Below, piece after piece: positions 34,252 through 45,781 of a stretch of 60,791 nt of DNA. Source of the stretch: Phytophthora quininea (taxonomy: Eukaryota > Oomycota > Peronosporomycetes > Peronosporales > Peronosporaceae); NCBI GenBank assembly GCA_011947345.1, contig JAAVTG010001032.1:1-60791 (forward strand). Direction: 5' to 3'. A program made the position numbers and the translations under genes. A model generated the notes under the pieces. It was not told the DNA's origin. It saw nothing but the letters and a program-made list of their open reading frames with translations, and did no database searches. Position 1 is the stretch's first letter. Every line of letters starts with the position of its first letter.

Positions 34252-34448
34252 CTCAGTGTGGTCCTTGACCCTTGCTCCTCAAGTGGCGGCTGGCGCGAAA
34301 ACAACAGGTATCTGCTAAAGGAGGCAGCCGAGTTTGGAAGCTTGCGATGCAAGAGACGCAGAATAGACGTATTTCATGGTAGTCCAGCCCTCAGACGTAC
34401 ATACATAGAATGATATGGTCCGAATACATTTTTAATAACAAACCTGAG

Positions 34449-36666
34449 CTAGTTCGTCTCTTGTTGTGTCAGCGACGTCTTATCCTTACTCCCTCCATTC
34501 CACCACTTTACAATAGACGCCTGCATATCTTGGAATTGGGAGCTCTCACGAATGTACTGGATGCCCTCGACAATTAAACTGCACATCAGACGGAAGGTTA
34601 GCTTCTGCAAAACGTGGTGCATCATACAACTTCAAACCTCGAGTCCTTGGTAACCAACCACGCATTTGCGATGTGGTCGGGAATATCGTGCGCGTTGGCA
34701 AACACGCCTTCTCTCTTCACTCGCGAAGCAAATGCCGCCAACCGACTGCAGAGATGTCACGCATCAGCATTCGTATAACTGGGGCTTAAACAAAGAAGAA
34801 GTACATACATACCTTACTCGTGCGGCTGCGGAGACTATGTGTGTGCCAGTAGCGACGGCCTTCGAGAAAGTAACACTTCCCTCAAGGCAGTAGATGCAGC
34901 CTTTCGCATTTTCCCAAACGCGCACGAGTGGTGAACCAAGCAGCATTAACTCCAGTCCATCCATGTCTTGAAATTTACCTCCACGGTAGTGGTCATACAG
35001 TTCTTGTGCGTCAGGGGCCTCAGAAACGACGAATGGTAAAAGTGGCAGCGATATCAGTCCATAAAAGACAACCAAAACCGCAAAGACCACAAATGATGTG
35101 CATCTTTTGACAAAAAGTGTTGCCATTCCGAAAGAGCGTGGAGGTGGAACGGATTCGAGACTTTGCTTCAGGTACGCGACTAGCAACTGCAGTTCATTCG
35201 TGATCTCCATATCCGTAACTTGCTGGCGCAGACGGCGTAACTCGGGACTGAACGTCCGAACTGCAGCCTTCTCCATTGTATCAAAGCACTCAGACAACAT
35301 TTTTGATAGCATCTCGAGTGAAAAATCTGTGGGCTGTTGCCAATACTCCACCACCCAGTTGCCTAGGCACAAAAGAACCATGCATCTAGATCGACATCGG
35401 CTTGGATATCGTCTGCCATCTCCCCATACAGTCGCTTAAAAGCGCGCTGGCAAACTCCTTGAAGCTCGGACGACGAAACAGATCCCAGCACGATACCACT
35501 AGCGTCAATAAACGCAGGTGCGAGTAGCCGCGTTGAGTCAGCCAGCTCGCCTCGCCAACCCACCCAGTATACAAGCGCTGTAAAATATGCTGCAAATTTC
35601 AGCCGCCTTCCTTCACCCCACAACTTTGCCTGCGTTCCGGCATCAGTGCGCAGAGCATTGGCAACAAGCGCGGTCGTTACTGTCAATACGGATCCACCTA
35701 GATGAAGGTCCTGCTGTAGAAACAGCATGAATTTGAGCTGTCCAAACATCTTCATCAACACTGGGACCACGAAAATAATCCTTGGGGCCCAACTGAAAGC
35801 GCCCAGCTTATCTGTCGACGTGCGCACCCAGATTTGGGCATATTTCAAAGCCCTCTCCTTGAGTTGGGATCGATACAGGCATATAACCAGCATGGATATG
35901 ACCATGATTTTCTGTCGATGCAGTACAGCTTGTGCCAGCAATCCGAGGAAGAATAGCGCGATCCCCGTGCTCACTCTGCGCAGACTCAACAACTCTGCAA
36001 AAATGAACACCGCCGCGAGTCTTGCCAGCTTCAACACGTCCAGATGCTCCAGGATGCGTTCCATTTTCGCCTGAAAAACCGTGGCTTGCCTCTGGGCAGA
36101 GTAAACTGCAGTTTCTTTCGTCTCTATCACGTTGTCCACTGCAGTCGAAGCGTATGTCTGGGCGCGCTGCACAATCTCCGTCGAAAGCTGCACGCCTACT
36201 TCTTTCTCCTCTGCATTGTCCCCCAGGTCTGTTTCAGTGTTGAGTGGACCTCTCCAGTGCTCTTCTGGCTGTAAAGTGTCTTGGCCTTGTTCTTCTTCGT
36301 CGCTCTCTTCCAGTAAATTGTTGAGGACTTCCACTCTTGCTTTCTTCAGTTCTGTCTGCAGCTGTTCGTCTCCTGGAAGTACTTCCAAGCCTGTTTGAGC
36401 GATCCAACAATTAGCGATGGCAGCGAAAGCAATGCCATGCAAGTGCAACCGTCCGTAAGAATACCTTGTTTGTAGCACGCCACAGCTTCCTCATGTCGAC
36501 GCAGACGAGAAAGTGCCGAGCCCAGCAGCAAATAACCGCGTGCCTGCGTCTTGTCGAGCTCCACGCAGCCGTGAGCAATCTCTTTGGCTTGTTGCGCTGC
36601 AGATTCAGAGCCTTCATCCAGCAGCCGCTCGCAGCGAAGCATTGCCTCGGCGAACGAGTCCGACAT
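34449..36666 (-). CDS. TPR-containing multi-pass membrane protein of unknown function
   Basis: I do not recognise the family. The N-terminus (MSDSFAEAMLRCERLLDEG, GYLLLGSALSRLRRHEEAVACYKQG) is a TPR pair. After an intron at 36391-36464 comes an acidic and coiled region (LNNLLEESDEEEQ, TYASTAVDNVIETKE). Then come several membrane segments: LARLAAVFIFAELLSL, GIALFFLGLLAQAVL, IIFVVPVLMKMF, FAAYFTALVYWVGW and CTSFVVFAVLVVFYGLISLPLLPFVV. The tail ends KWWNGGSKDKTSL. The last two introns are near 34745-34810 and 34580-34640. The frame slips by one near 35370. It converges with the kinase gene, leaving under 200 bases between stops. A TPR facing the cytosol could dock chaperones, but this is inference only. 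Confidence 0.7.
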
Positions 36667-36961
36667 CGATGTCTTCTGATTTGGACAAATATCACAATAA
36701 GCCTAGAAAAACGTCAATAAACATCACTCAAATTTCAAATTTGGAGCGCTGTTGCAGTATTACCTGTAAATTCGTCACAATTTCGCCGACTAGTTTGCGA
36801 GCTGTTGGCCGACTTATTTCTACTATCTGGTTATTTTTTTATCAACACTACTATAGTAAAACCTTCAAATGTTGTTTAGAAATCTTTTGCGTCGATTTTG
36901 CTCCGTGTTCTTAGTTCGTCGGCCTGCTTGCGTGTTGCCTGTAAAGAATGCGTATATGATC

Positions 36962-36981
36962 TTAACCCCTTGAGCCCGAAG
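36962..36981 (+). repeat. Left TTAA target site and terminal inverted repeat
   Basis: TTAA followed by CCCCTTGAGCCCGAAG, the left end of the piggyBac element. Confidence 0.9.
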
Positions 36982-39900
36982 GCGTGGACCTTACAAGATA
37001 ACGGGCATTCCTTAACGTGGACCATACATGTTAAGGGATATTATACTTTCTTGTTGTATTGACCCTTACAAACCTCAAGTCAAGGAGGGGTAGGCGATGT
37101 ATCCTAGCTTTTCCAATGGTCAACATAGACAGCCCTGTTAGAAAGTCCATTTGCAGCTCAAACTGGCATATAACATATGCATTTTGTGGAAGAGAGCGCC
37201 CCGCCACTCAAGTTCTTGCCTCACTTCCAGATTTTTCCGCTCGGCCACAGAACCTGACGCTGCCACACAAAATGGCGTTCCAAGCTCGCTGGCGCGAGCT
37301 AAAGAAGGATGGCTGGACCTCCAAGCGGCCCAAAGGTCTCTCAGTTGACTTCACGTATCTGAAGCCCGGCAAGACAGTGAAGGACATCGAAGGAGAAGAC
37401 GTTTTCGTTGGCGAGGAAGCACTGATGAAGTATTTGGACAAGATTGACCTTGGTAATTCTGCGTACTGTATTGGTGGTTGTCAGTTATACTTACTGATCG
37501 TGTTATTTGAGCAGATGCGCTGCGGGCGAAAAGAAGGCGCGGCGCGAAGGATCCGCTCATGCCGCGCGACGTCGAAATGTTGCAAAGGCTACGAAAGGCA
37601 GAGCATCCGTAGCAGAACGTACGTATATTTCACGCCGAATGGTTCGTATGGGGTTTCTCCTAATCCTTGTGTACTTGTGTTTTAGCTTACCGCGTCGACA
37701 AACTGGTCGAGAGCCTGCCACATGTCGGTACGCCACCCCAGACGCACCAATCCTTGACTCCCGCATCGTCTTCAGAGCCTGTGTTGACCCCAACGCCAAG
37801 CGCGCCACAGGATCAGGCAGTCCTGCAAGTTGTTTCCCAAATCATACAACGTTTTCGCCGGATAGCGACGGCGAACAGTCTCGTGCAAGCCCCGCAGGTA
37901 ATATCTTGTATGGTACAAGTTTGTATTTATCTAATCATGTATGTGGCATTCCAATGTGCACTAGGTGTATCTCTCAGTCCCAGAAACCTCGATCCAGATT
38001 TTGAGGAGGCATCGGACGACTCAGAAGACGCCAACGAAGATGGCAAGCAGTCTGAAAGAAATGCCGAACGAGCTGCGCTTGATGAAGAATCGAAGGAGGA
38101 CTCTCTATTCGATGCCCAGTCTACCGCAGGTGAGTTAAACGTGTATGTACATGTTACGGTTGGAGCTAACGTGTATTTTACCTTTTATTATACCTAAAGA
38201 AGTCAATCATATCGAGGCTAACGAAGACCCAAGCAACTATGCGGGGTTTCAATCGGACGCTGAGAACGATGATGGCGACGATGAAGATGATCCTGTTGAA
38301 ACCGTCGAACCTGGAGTGGTGCACCTACCTGTTCCGCCTGAAATGCGGTTTGATGAGAGCCTGTTGTCGTCCCTTGGCGGCATGGCGAACGTTGCGGCTG
38401 GTGCCGTACCAGATGCATTTTGAAGGACCTAGGCGTGAATGGCTGGTCGGACTTAGCGACGCACATGCCGTACGATTACTTGCAAGAGCCTTACGAGGCC
38501 CGATCACCTAACGCTATGCGTCAAGATTACCCGCGACTATACAATGGCGACTCGGGGCCAACTCCAAGGGCTCTAGACGCTGCTTCAACTCCGTCAGGAG
38601 CATTCTTCTATTTCTTACAGCCGCAGTTGTGGGAGCATATTGCTGCGGAGACGAATGATTACTTCGAGGCGAGTGTTGACGAGCGCGTTGGAGGCCAACA
38701 CGCAAAACAACTCAAGCGAAAGCTCAAGCACCCTGAGTTCAAGGTCAAGTCGCGTGATGCCATACGCGAGGACGTGTTGAAGGCCCAACCAATCGAGGCG
38801 AGAGAGCTCTGTGTCTTTTAGGCCTATTGATAGCACGGTCTATCGTTCCTAACAAGGAAAAACTTGCCCATCATTGGAAAATGAGGATGAAGGTGCCATA
38901 CCGCGAGGTTGCTTCGGGCGCTTCATGGTGCGCGACCGGTTCATGCATATCTCGCGAAATCTACATTTCAGCCGGAACGATGACCCAAGGGTCGCGACGG
39001 ATCGCGCCTGGAAACTCCGTCCTGTTGTTGACGCACTTCAAGATCACTTTGCGGCTGGGTATACGCCGCCTGCCATCATGGCATTCGACGAGGCGATGCT
39101 GCCTTCGCGCTCGACGTTCAACCGGATGCGCGTTTACATCAAGGACAAGCCCCACAAATGGGGCACCAAGCTGTTCATGTTATGCTGTTCTCATACGGCC
39201 TACTGCATTCGGTGAGTGTCAGGCGTGTCTTCGGGCACGCCTGCTTTTTTGACGTCTAAGTTTTGTTATCGTGTATGGTCCGTACTAACGCAATAGTATA
39301 TTGTATGATACAGATTTGAAGTATACTGCGGAAAAAGAGAGCAGGCCAGACAAGTTCGACGGATCACAAGTCCGGTCCTGCCGCAGTAGTGCGCAATCTG
39401 CAGCAAGTCTTCGGTCCTACAGCCCCACCCACTGGCGAGATGAGACTCGTCGTGATGGATCGATTCTACTCGTCGGTGCCATTGTCGCTGCAGCTCCTGA
39501 CAATGGGCTTTTACTCAATTGGCACGGTTAGGACGGATCGCAAAGGACTGAGTACGCAGTTGATTCCTAAGAAGAAGGAAGGGGACAAGAAGAAGCCGCC
39601 GAAGATACCGAAGAACAGACCGAAGAACATCGAACGGGGTACGTTCATTGTGGCTAAAGCCTTGCAGGTTCCAGAGATGCGAGTGTTGCGGTGGTGGGAC
39701 ACACGAGCCGTGCATATGTTGAGTACTGGCGGCAGCGTGCAGCCTGACCGCATTGTCCGACGCGACACGATGACAGGAGAGCAGCAGGAAGTGGCTTGCC
39801 CCCGTATCGTCAAAGATTACCAGACGTACATGGGGGCGTGGACGTACACGACCAGCTGCGCCTCCAAAGGTAGTGTTGCTATCTTGTATGTACATGTTAG

Positions 39901-41063
39901 AGGTATTCTAATCGTGTATACTACATGCTACAGGTACTCGCTGCAGCTTTGCATCAAGTACAAGAAGTACTACAAGGGGCTATTTCTTGGCCTCGTCGAC
40001 TTGGCGATTATCAACGCTTTCATCGTCTTCAATACTGCCCGTGCAAATTCCAGTCTTCCCAAGTTCAGCCACGTGAAATTTTGAAACAGCTTCATATCGA
40101 GCTGTGTCAGCTCCGGGATGAAGACTGGGAAGCACTCATAACTAACGAGAGCTTTCAAGCGACACCGTCGAACCCGTGTAACGCAAACATCGGCCGTCGT
40201 ATGAACCACAAGCCCCTTCAAAACGATGAGTGGAGATCTGGAAACAACAACCAAGGCCGGAAGCGCCGAACACGAGCATGCAAGGTGTGCTCGCTTCTCA
40301 AGGGCAGCAGTAACGCTCGCGGTGGCGATTCTTCTACGTACTGCAGTACGTGTAAGTTGCAAAATGCGTCGAAAAACCTATGGCATGGCGTGTGTTCCTG
40401 TGTGAGAAGAAGCGCCACACGATCACGGGCGAGCTTCGTTCCTGCTTCGACATCTGGCACAAGTGCTGGGCTAATGGAAACATGGCGCCTGCACCGACGC
40501 GTGGGGGAAGCGATCGATCCGCGCACGAGCTCCGGCGCAGCGCCAAGCCGAAGTCGATGGAGAAGAGGGGGCAGGAGCGGCGGGAATGCAAATGATGAAT
40601 CCACGGGGGCTGGCCCACAGCCGCCGAAGCGGGCCCGTCGCCTACTCGACGAGTCAGCGTCTGATTGAACAGCTGATGGCGACCCTCCATTTCTATTGAG
40701 TTTCAGTATAGCAAAATATCACGCCATTCTGATCAGTTGCAAATGCTTGTTCTGATGCTATTATGTACTTCCTGCTCACGGCTGTGTTCATCGATGCAGT
40801 GGCTCGATCACGCGCTCGCACCGGTTTTGATGCACCACATACATGTTTTGAACGCAAACATGTATTTTTGACTGCCGAATGATGAACCATACACGATACC
40901 GAGGGTCTCCTCTCTCGACGTTTAGGTTTAGCTCTAGTCTGTCCACTATACAAGTTACGGAAACATATAGAACTTTATATTATAACCCTTCCCGCACGTA
41001 CACGTTAGAGATCCTCGAGGCCTTAGTGCAAATGGGGTACGGTACTACTCCGGTCTCAAGGGG
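36966..41063 (+). mobile_element. Complete piggyBac-superfamily transposon
   Basis: About 4.1 kb bounded by TTAA at 36962-36965 and 41064-41067, the target site that piggyBac elements duplicate. The ends are inverted: left CCCCTTGAGCCCGAAG, right (reverse strand) CCCCTTGAGACCGGAG. Fourteen of 16 bases match, and the first nine are identical. Inside is one intron-bearing transposase gene on the plus strand. The element sits between housekeeping genes and the tRNA array. Intact ends and target duplication point to a fairly recent insertion. Confidence 0.92.
37272..40595 (+). CDS. PiggyBac transposase (DDE_Tnp_1_7 type), frame broken at nine runs
   Basis: Cuts and pastes the element at TTAA. 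The protein starts MAFQARWRELKKDGW, with an N-terminal domain ending FVGEEALMKYLDKIDL. An acidic region follows (DFEEASDDSEDANED), then MRFDESLLSSLGG, MPYDYLQEPYE and FYFLQPQLWEHIA. The catalytic triad is Asp at 39087-39089 (IMAFDEAMLPSRS), 39458-39460 (LVVMDRFYSS) and 39998-40000 (GLVDLAIINAF). The C-terminus is a Cys-rich zinc ribbon (CKVCSLLKG, YCSTCK, then FLCEKK and CFDIWHKCW). Introns: 37453-37514, 37619-37685, 37898-37964, 38130-38199, 39212-39313 and 39870-39933. Apparent breaks are at 37609, 37979-37981, 38418-38421, 38816-38819, 38878-38881, 39332-39336, 39832-39836, 40079-40082 and 40372-40376. Each is a repeated base or run short by one, so the gene may be intact in the organism. 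Confidence 0.85.
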
Positions 41064-41067
41064 TTAA
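41048..41067 (-). repeat. Right terminal inverted repeat and TTAA target site
   Basis: Reverse strand reads TTAA then CCCCTTGAGACCGGAG, inverted relative to the left end with two mismatches in 16. Confidence 0.9.
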
Positions 41068-41720
41068 ACGCGCTAGGGCCTCAAACGACAGTTCTTATAA
41101 ACTGCAGATTAACCAGATTTGTATACAGTTTTGGACGGATTGATATGACATCCGAGATTTTTTTTGTTCAGTGTACTAGAGCGAATCATCTAACTAGACA
41201 CAACAGTGACATTACTACAAACCCATTTTTGCCTAAGCTCACTGGATGCACTTGTCGCTGATTGCCGCCCACCCCTTGACGACTCTGCCAAACAGATTTT
41301 TGTTGTTGCTCGCTTGCAGGTGTGTCTGTCAAAACCTTCAGCCTCTATCATAAGGATGAGTTAAATATCATATTCCATGGAGCGAAGGCTTAGCTTGTTT
41401 CTGAACGAACACACGAACCCCACGTCTAACGGTTGGTGGTATTGGGCAGCGGTATCAGCCTCATGTCTCACTCATCTAAGTGATATTGTGGCTTGACAAC
41501 GCGAGGCCAAGCTGGTGTAGCCATCTCATACCCCTCCCCAACTCCTCATCCATTCCGGCATTCGACTTCGACATGGGGACAAATTCTGGCCATGTAATTT
41601 TTACACTCATCCGCTGCCTCAGCACCGCGAATAACAATCAGCAATAGTCGTTTTCGTGCGGCTGTCGTGGAGCGGGTAGCGTGCATGCGTGGGTACGTCC
41701 GCGCGGGCGTGTGCGCGTGT
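41068..41720. other. Spacer between the piggyBac element and the tRNA array
   Basis: About 650 bases, moderately AT-rich at first. No coding frame, RNA gene or repeat recognised. The last 30 bases turn GT-rich and lead into the first array unit. Confidence 0.5.
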
Positions 41721-41779
41721 GCGCGTGTGCACGTGTGCATGTGTGTGTTTCTTGAGCGAAGGGGAAGAAGAGCAAAAGT

Positions 41780-41852
41780 TTCCCACACCGGGACTCGAAC
41801 CCGGGTCTGCTGGGTGAGAGCCAGCTATCCTAACCGCCTAGACTATATGGGA
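41780..41852 (-). tRNA. tRNA-Glu(CTC), copy 1
   Basis: Decodes GAG. The 73-base gene folds as a full cloverleaf. The acceptor stem TCCCATA pairs with TGTGGGA (one G-U), with discriminator A. The D arm is GTCT/GGAT. The anticodon stem GCTGG/CCAGC encloses CTCTCAC with anticodon CTC. The T arm is CCGGG-TTCGAGT-CCCGG. Internal promoters are A box TAGTCTAGGCGG and B box GGTTCGAGTCC. No CCA is encoded and there is no intron. TTTT follows within 10 bases. This unit is the left edge of the array and differs from later ones in its leader (GAAGAAGAGC). Confidence 0.97.
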
Positions 41853-42352
41853 AGGCTGGACGTCATACTCCCCACGCCCTCGGAAATCTGCCTCTGCTCG
41901 CTCACACACCAACCTACACCACAAGCCCACGCACACCAACCTACACCACAAGCCCACGCACACGCTGCATACCACCATCTGTCTGCACCGCCCTGCACTG
42001 CCCACAGCGGACGGCAGATCCATTCTTCGCCGTGAGACGTCGCTCTTTCCACTGCCCGTCTCGTCGGCGCGGTCGCGGGCCACCGCTGCGCGTTTGACGC
42101 GGCTCGTCGGCACGAGCACATGATGCAATGCACACAAGGTGAGACCAGCCACGACACCCAATCTCGCGCAGCTGTGGGACGTTATGCCGAGAGACGTCGC
42201 ACAGATCGCCTCGAAGTCTCCGCGGAGAGTGTATGTGCCTGGAGATAGAGCGTGCGCCAGAGCAGCACCGAGCACCGAGCACCGAGCACCGAGCACCGGG
42301 TAGCCGGGCGTGGGGCTTGATGTGGGGCTTGATGTCGCGGAGCTGCTGTTCA

Positions 42353-42378
42353 ACGTGTGCACGTGTGCATGTGTGTGT
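42353..42378. repeat. Alternating purine-pyrimidine tract (example from one unit)
   Basis: A run of about 25 strictly alternating purines and pyrimidines (GTGCACGTGTGCATGTGTG core), prone to Z-DNA. It recurs in nearly every unit, about 30-45 bases past the tRNA 3' end. Confidence 0.85.
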
Positions 42379-42409
42379 TTCTTGAGCGAAGGGGAAGAAA
42401 GAGCAAAGT

Positions 42410-42482
42410 TTCCCACACCGGGACTCGAACCCGGGTCTGCTGGGTGAGAGCCAGCTATCCTAACCGCCTAGACTATATGGGA
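42410..42482 (-). tRNA. tRNA-Glu(CTC), copy 2
   Basis: Identical to copy 1. Start-to-start distance from the previous copy is 630. The terminator run is only TTT. Three 27-base minisatellite copies lie upstream of it. Confidence 0.95.
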
Positions 42483-42540
42483 AGGCTGGACGTCATACTC
42501 CCCACGCCCTCGGAAATCTGCCTCTGCTCGCTCACACACC

Positions 42541-42620
42541 AACCTACACCACAAGCCCACGCACACCAACCTACACCACAAGCCCACGCACACCAACCTA
42601 CACCACAAGCCCACGCACAC
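42541..42620. repeat. 27-base minisatellite, three copies (example)
   Basis: Period 27, core AACCTACACCACAAGCCCAC, lying 5' of each tRNA. Copy number is mostly three in the left part of the array and two in the right part, with one copy in the unit at 50400 and degenerate versions around 47800, 49110, 49790, 51670 and 52350. Confidence 0.9.
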
Positions 42621-43087
42621 GCTGCATACCACCATCTGTCTGCACCGCCCTGCACTGCCCACAGCGGACGGCAGATCCATTCTTCGCCGTGAGACGTCGC
42701 TCTTTCCACTGCCCGTCTCGTCGGCGCGGTCGCGGGCCACCGCTGCGCGTTTGACGCGGCTCGTCGGCACGAGCACATGATGCAATGCACACAAGGTGAG
42801 ACCAGCCACGACACCCAATCTCGCGCAGCTGTGGGACGTTATGCCGAGAGACGTCGCACAGATCGCCTCGAAGTCTCCGCGGAGAGTGTATGTGCCTGGA
42901 GATAGAGCGTGCGCCAGAGCAGCACCGAGCACCGAGCACCGAGCACCGAGCACCGAGCACCGAGCACCGAGCACCGGGTAGCCGGGCGTGGGGCTTGATG
43001 TGGGGCTTGATGTCGCGGAGCTGCTGTTCAACGTGTGCACGTGTGCATGTGTGTGTTTCTTGAGCGAAGGGGAAGAAAGAGCAAAGT

Positions 43088-43160
43088 TTCCCACACCGGG
43101 ACTCGAACCCGGGTCTGCTGGGTGAGAGCCAGCTATCCTAACCGCCTAGACTATATGGGA
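43088..43160 (-). tRNA. tRNA-Glu(CTC), copy 3
   Basis: Intact body, distance 678 (the longest spacing), TTT only. Its unit has a unique short variant GTCGCAGCCACC near 43408. Confidence 0.95.
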
Positions 43161-43749
43161 AGGCTGGACGTCATACTCCCCACGCCCTCGGAAATCTGCC
43201 TCTGCTCGCTCACACACCAACCTACACCACAAGCCCACGCACACCAACCTACACCACAAGCCCACGCACACCAACCTACACCACAAGCCCACGCACACGC
43301 TGCATACCACCATCTGTCTGCACCGCCCTGCACTGCCCACAGCGGACGGCAGATCCATTCTTCGCCGTGAGACGTCGCTCTTTCCACTGCCCGTCTCGTC
43401 GGCGCGGTCGCAGCCACCGCTGCGCGTTTGACGCGGCTCGTCGGCACGAGCACATGATGCAATGCACACAAGGTGAGACCAGCCACGACACCCAATCTCG
43501 CGCAGCTGTGGACGTTATGCCGAGAGACGTCGCACAGATCGCCTCGAAGTCTCCGCGGAGAGTGTATGTGCCTGGAGATAGAGCGTGCGCCAGAGCAGCA
43601 CCGAGCACCGAGCACCGAGCACCGAGCACCGAGCACCGGGTAGCCGGGCGTGGGGCTTGATGTGGGGCTTGATGTCGCGGAGCTGCTGTTCAACGTGTGC
43701 ACGTGTGCATGTGTGTGTTTCTTGAGCGAAGGGGAAGAAAGAGCAAAGT

Positions 43750-43822
43750 TTCCCACACCGGGACTCGAACCCGGGTCTGCTGGGTGAGAGCCAGCTATCC
43801 TAACCGCCTAGACTATATGGGA
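43750..43822 (-). tRNA. tRNA-Glu(CTC), copy 4
   Basis: Intact body, distance 662, TTT only. From this unit rightward the base CCACTACCC replaces CCACTGCCC of the first three units. Confidence 0.95.
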
Positions 43823-44421
43823 AGGCTGGACGTCATACTCCCCACGCCCTCGGAAATCTGCCTCTGCTCGCTCACACACCAACCGACACCACAAGCCCAC
43901 GCACACCAACCTACACCACAAGCCCACGCACACCAACCTACACCACAAGCCCACGCACACGCTGCATACCACCATCTGTCTGCACCGCCCTGCACTGCCC
44001 ACAGCGGACGGCAGATCCATTCTTCGCCGTGAGACGTCGCTCTTTCCACTACCCGTCTCGTCGGCGCGGTCGCAGGCCACCGCTGCGCGTTTGACGCGGC
44101 TCGTCGGCACGAGCACATGATGCAATGCACACAAGGTGAGACCAGCCACGACACCCAATCTCGCGCAGCTGTGGGACGTTATGCCGAGAGACGTCGCACA
44201 GATCGCCTCGAAGTCTCCGCGGAGAGTGTATGTGCCTGGAGATAGAGCGTGCGCCAGAGCAGCACCGAGCACCGAGCACCGAGCACCGAGCACCGAGCAC
44301 CGAGCACCGGGTAGCCGGGCGTGGGGCTTGATGTGGGGCTTGATGTCGCGGAGCTGCTGTTCAACGTGTGCACGTGTGCATGTGTGTGTTTCTTGAGCGA
44401 AGGGGAAGAAAGAGCAAAAGT

Positions 44422-44494
44422 TTCCCACACCGGGACTCGAACCCGGGTCTGCTGGGTGAGAGCCAGCTATCCTAACCGCCTAGACTATATGGGA
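44422..44494 (-). tRNA. tRNA-Glu(CTC), copy 5
   Basis: Intact body, distance 672, TTTT present. The unit that follows is 656 bases, the same as the one after copy 15. Confidence 0.95.
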
Positions 44495-45077
44495 AGGCTG
44501 GACGTCATACTCCCCACGCCCTCGGAAATCTGCCTCTGCTCGCTCACACACCAACCTACACCACAAGCCCACGCACACCAACCTACACCACAAGCCCACG
44601 CACACCAACCTACACCACAAGCCCACGCACACGCTGCATACCACCATCTGTCTGCACCGCCCTGCACTGCCCACAGCGGACGGCAGATCCATTCTTCGCC
44701 GTGAGACGTCGCTCTTTCCACTACCCGTCTCGTCGGCGCGGTCGCAGGCCACCGCTGCGCGTTTGACGCGGCTCGTCGGCACGAGCACATGATGCAATGC
44801 ACACAAGGTGAGACCAGCCACGACACCCAATCTCGCGCAGCTGTGGGACGTTATGCCGAGAGACGTCGCACAGATCGCCTCGAAGTCTCCGCGGAGAGTG
44901 TATGTGCCTGGAGATAGAGCGTGCGCCAGAGCAGCACCGAGCACCGAGCACCGAGCACCGAGCACCGGGTAGCCGGGCGTGGGGCTTGATGTGGGGCTTG
45001 ATGTCGCGGAGCTGCTGTTCAACGTGTGCACGTGTGCATGTGTGTGTTTCTTGAGCGAAGGGAAGAAAGAGCAAAGT

Positions 45078-45150
45078 TTCCCACACCGGGACTCGAACCC
45101 GGGTCTGCTGGGTGAGAGCCAGCTATCCTAACCGCCTAGACTATATGGGA
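45078..45150 (-). tRNA. tRNA-Glu(CTC), copy 6
   Basis: Intact body, distance 656, TTT only. One G is missing from the GAAGGGG run on its 3' side. Confidence 0.95.
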
Positions 45151-45708
45151 AGGCTGGACGTCATACTCCCCACGCCCTCGGAAATCTGCCTCTGCTCGCT
45201 CACACACCAACCTACACCACAAGCCCACGCACACCAACCTACACCACAAGCCCACGCACACGCTGCATACCACCATCTGTCTGCACCGCCCTGCACTGCC
45301 CACAGCGGACGGCAGATCCATTCTTCGCCGTGAGACGTCGCTCTTTCCACTACCCGTCTCGTCGGCGCGGTCGCAGGCCACCGCTGCGCGTTTGACGCGG
45401 CTCGTCGGCACGAGCACATGATGCAATGCACACAAGGTGAGACCAGCCACGACACCCAATCTCGCGCAGCTGTGGGACGTTATGCCGAGAGACGTCGCAC
45501 AGATCGCCTCGAAGTCTCCGCGGAGAGTGTATGTGCCTGGAGATAGAGCGTGCGCCAGAGCAGCACCGAGCACCGAGCACCGAGCACCGAGCACCGGGTA
45601 GCCGGGCGTGGGGCTTGATGTGGGGCTTGATGTCGCGGAGCTGCTGTTCAACGTGTGCACGTGTGCATGTGTGTGTTTCTTGAGCGAAGGGGAAGAAAGA
45701 GCAAAAGT

Positions 45709-45781
45709 TTCCCACACCGGGACTCGAACCCGGGTCTGCTGGGTGAGAGCCAGCTATCCTAACCGCCTAGACTATATGGGA
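45709..45781 (-). tRNA. tRNA-Glu(CTC), copy 7
   Basis: Intact body, distance 631, TTTT present. Confidence 0.95.

Noticed and set aside
41667..42035. Peptides with His/Thr/Pro repeats (QPTPQAHAH) as possible antifreeze- or effector-like proteins
   Set aside because: They are translations of the 27-base minisatellite next to a tRNA, with no signal peptide and no conserved start.
41853..42409. 5S rRNA or a second tRNA hidden in the array unit
   Set aside because: I looked for A/B-box pairs, cloverleaf arms and 5S-like blocks in the unit and saw none besides tRNA-Glu.
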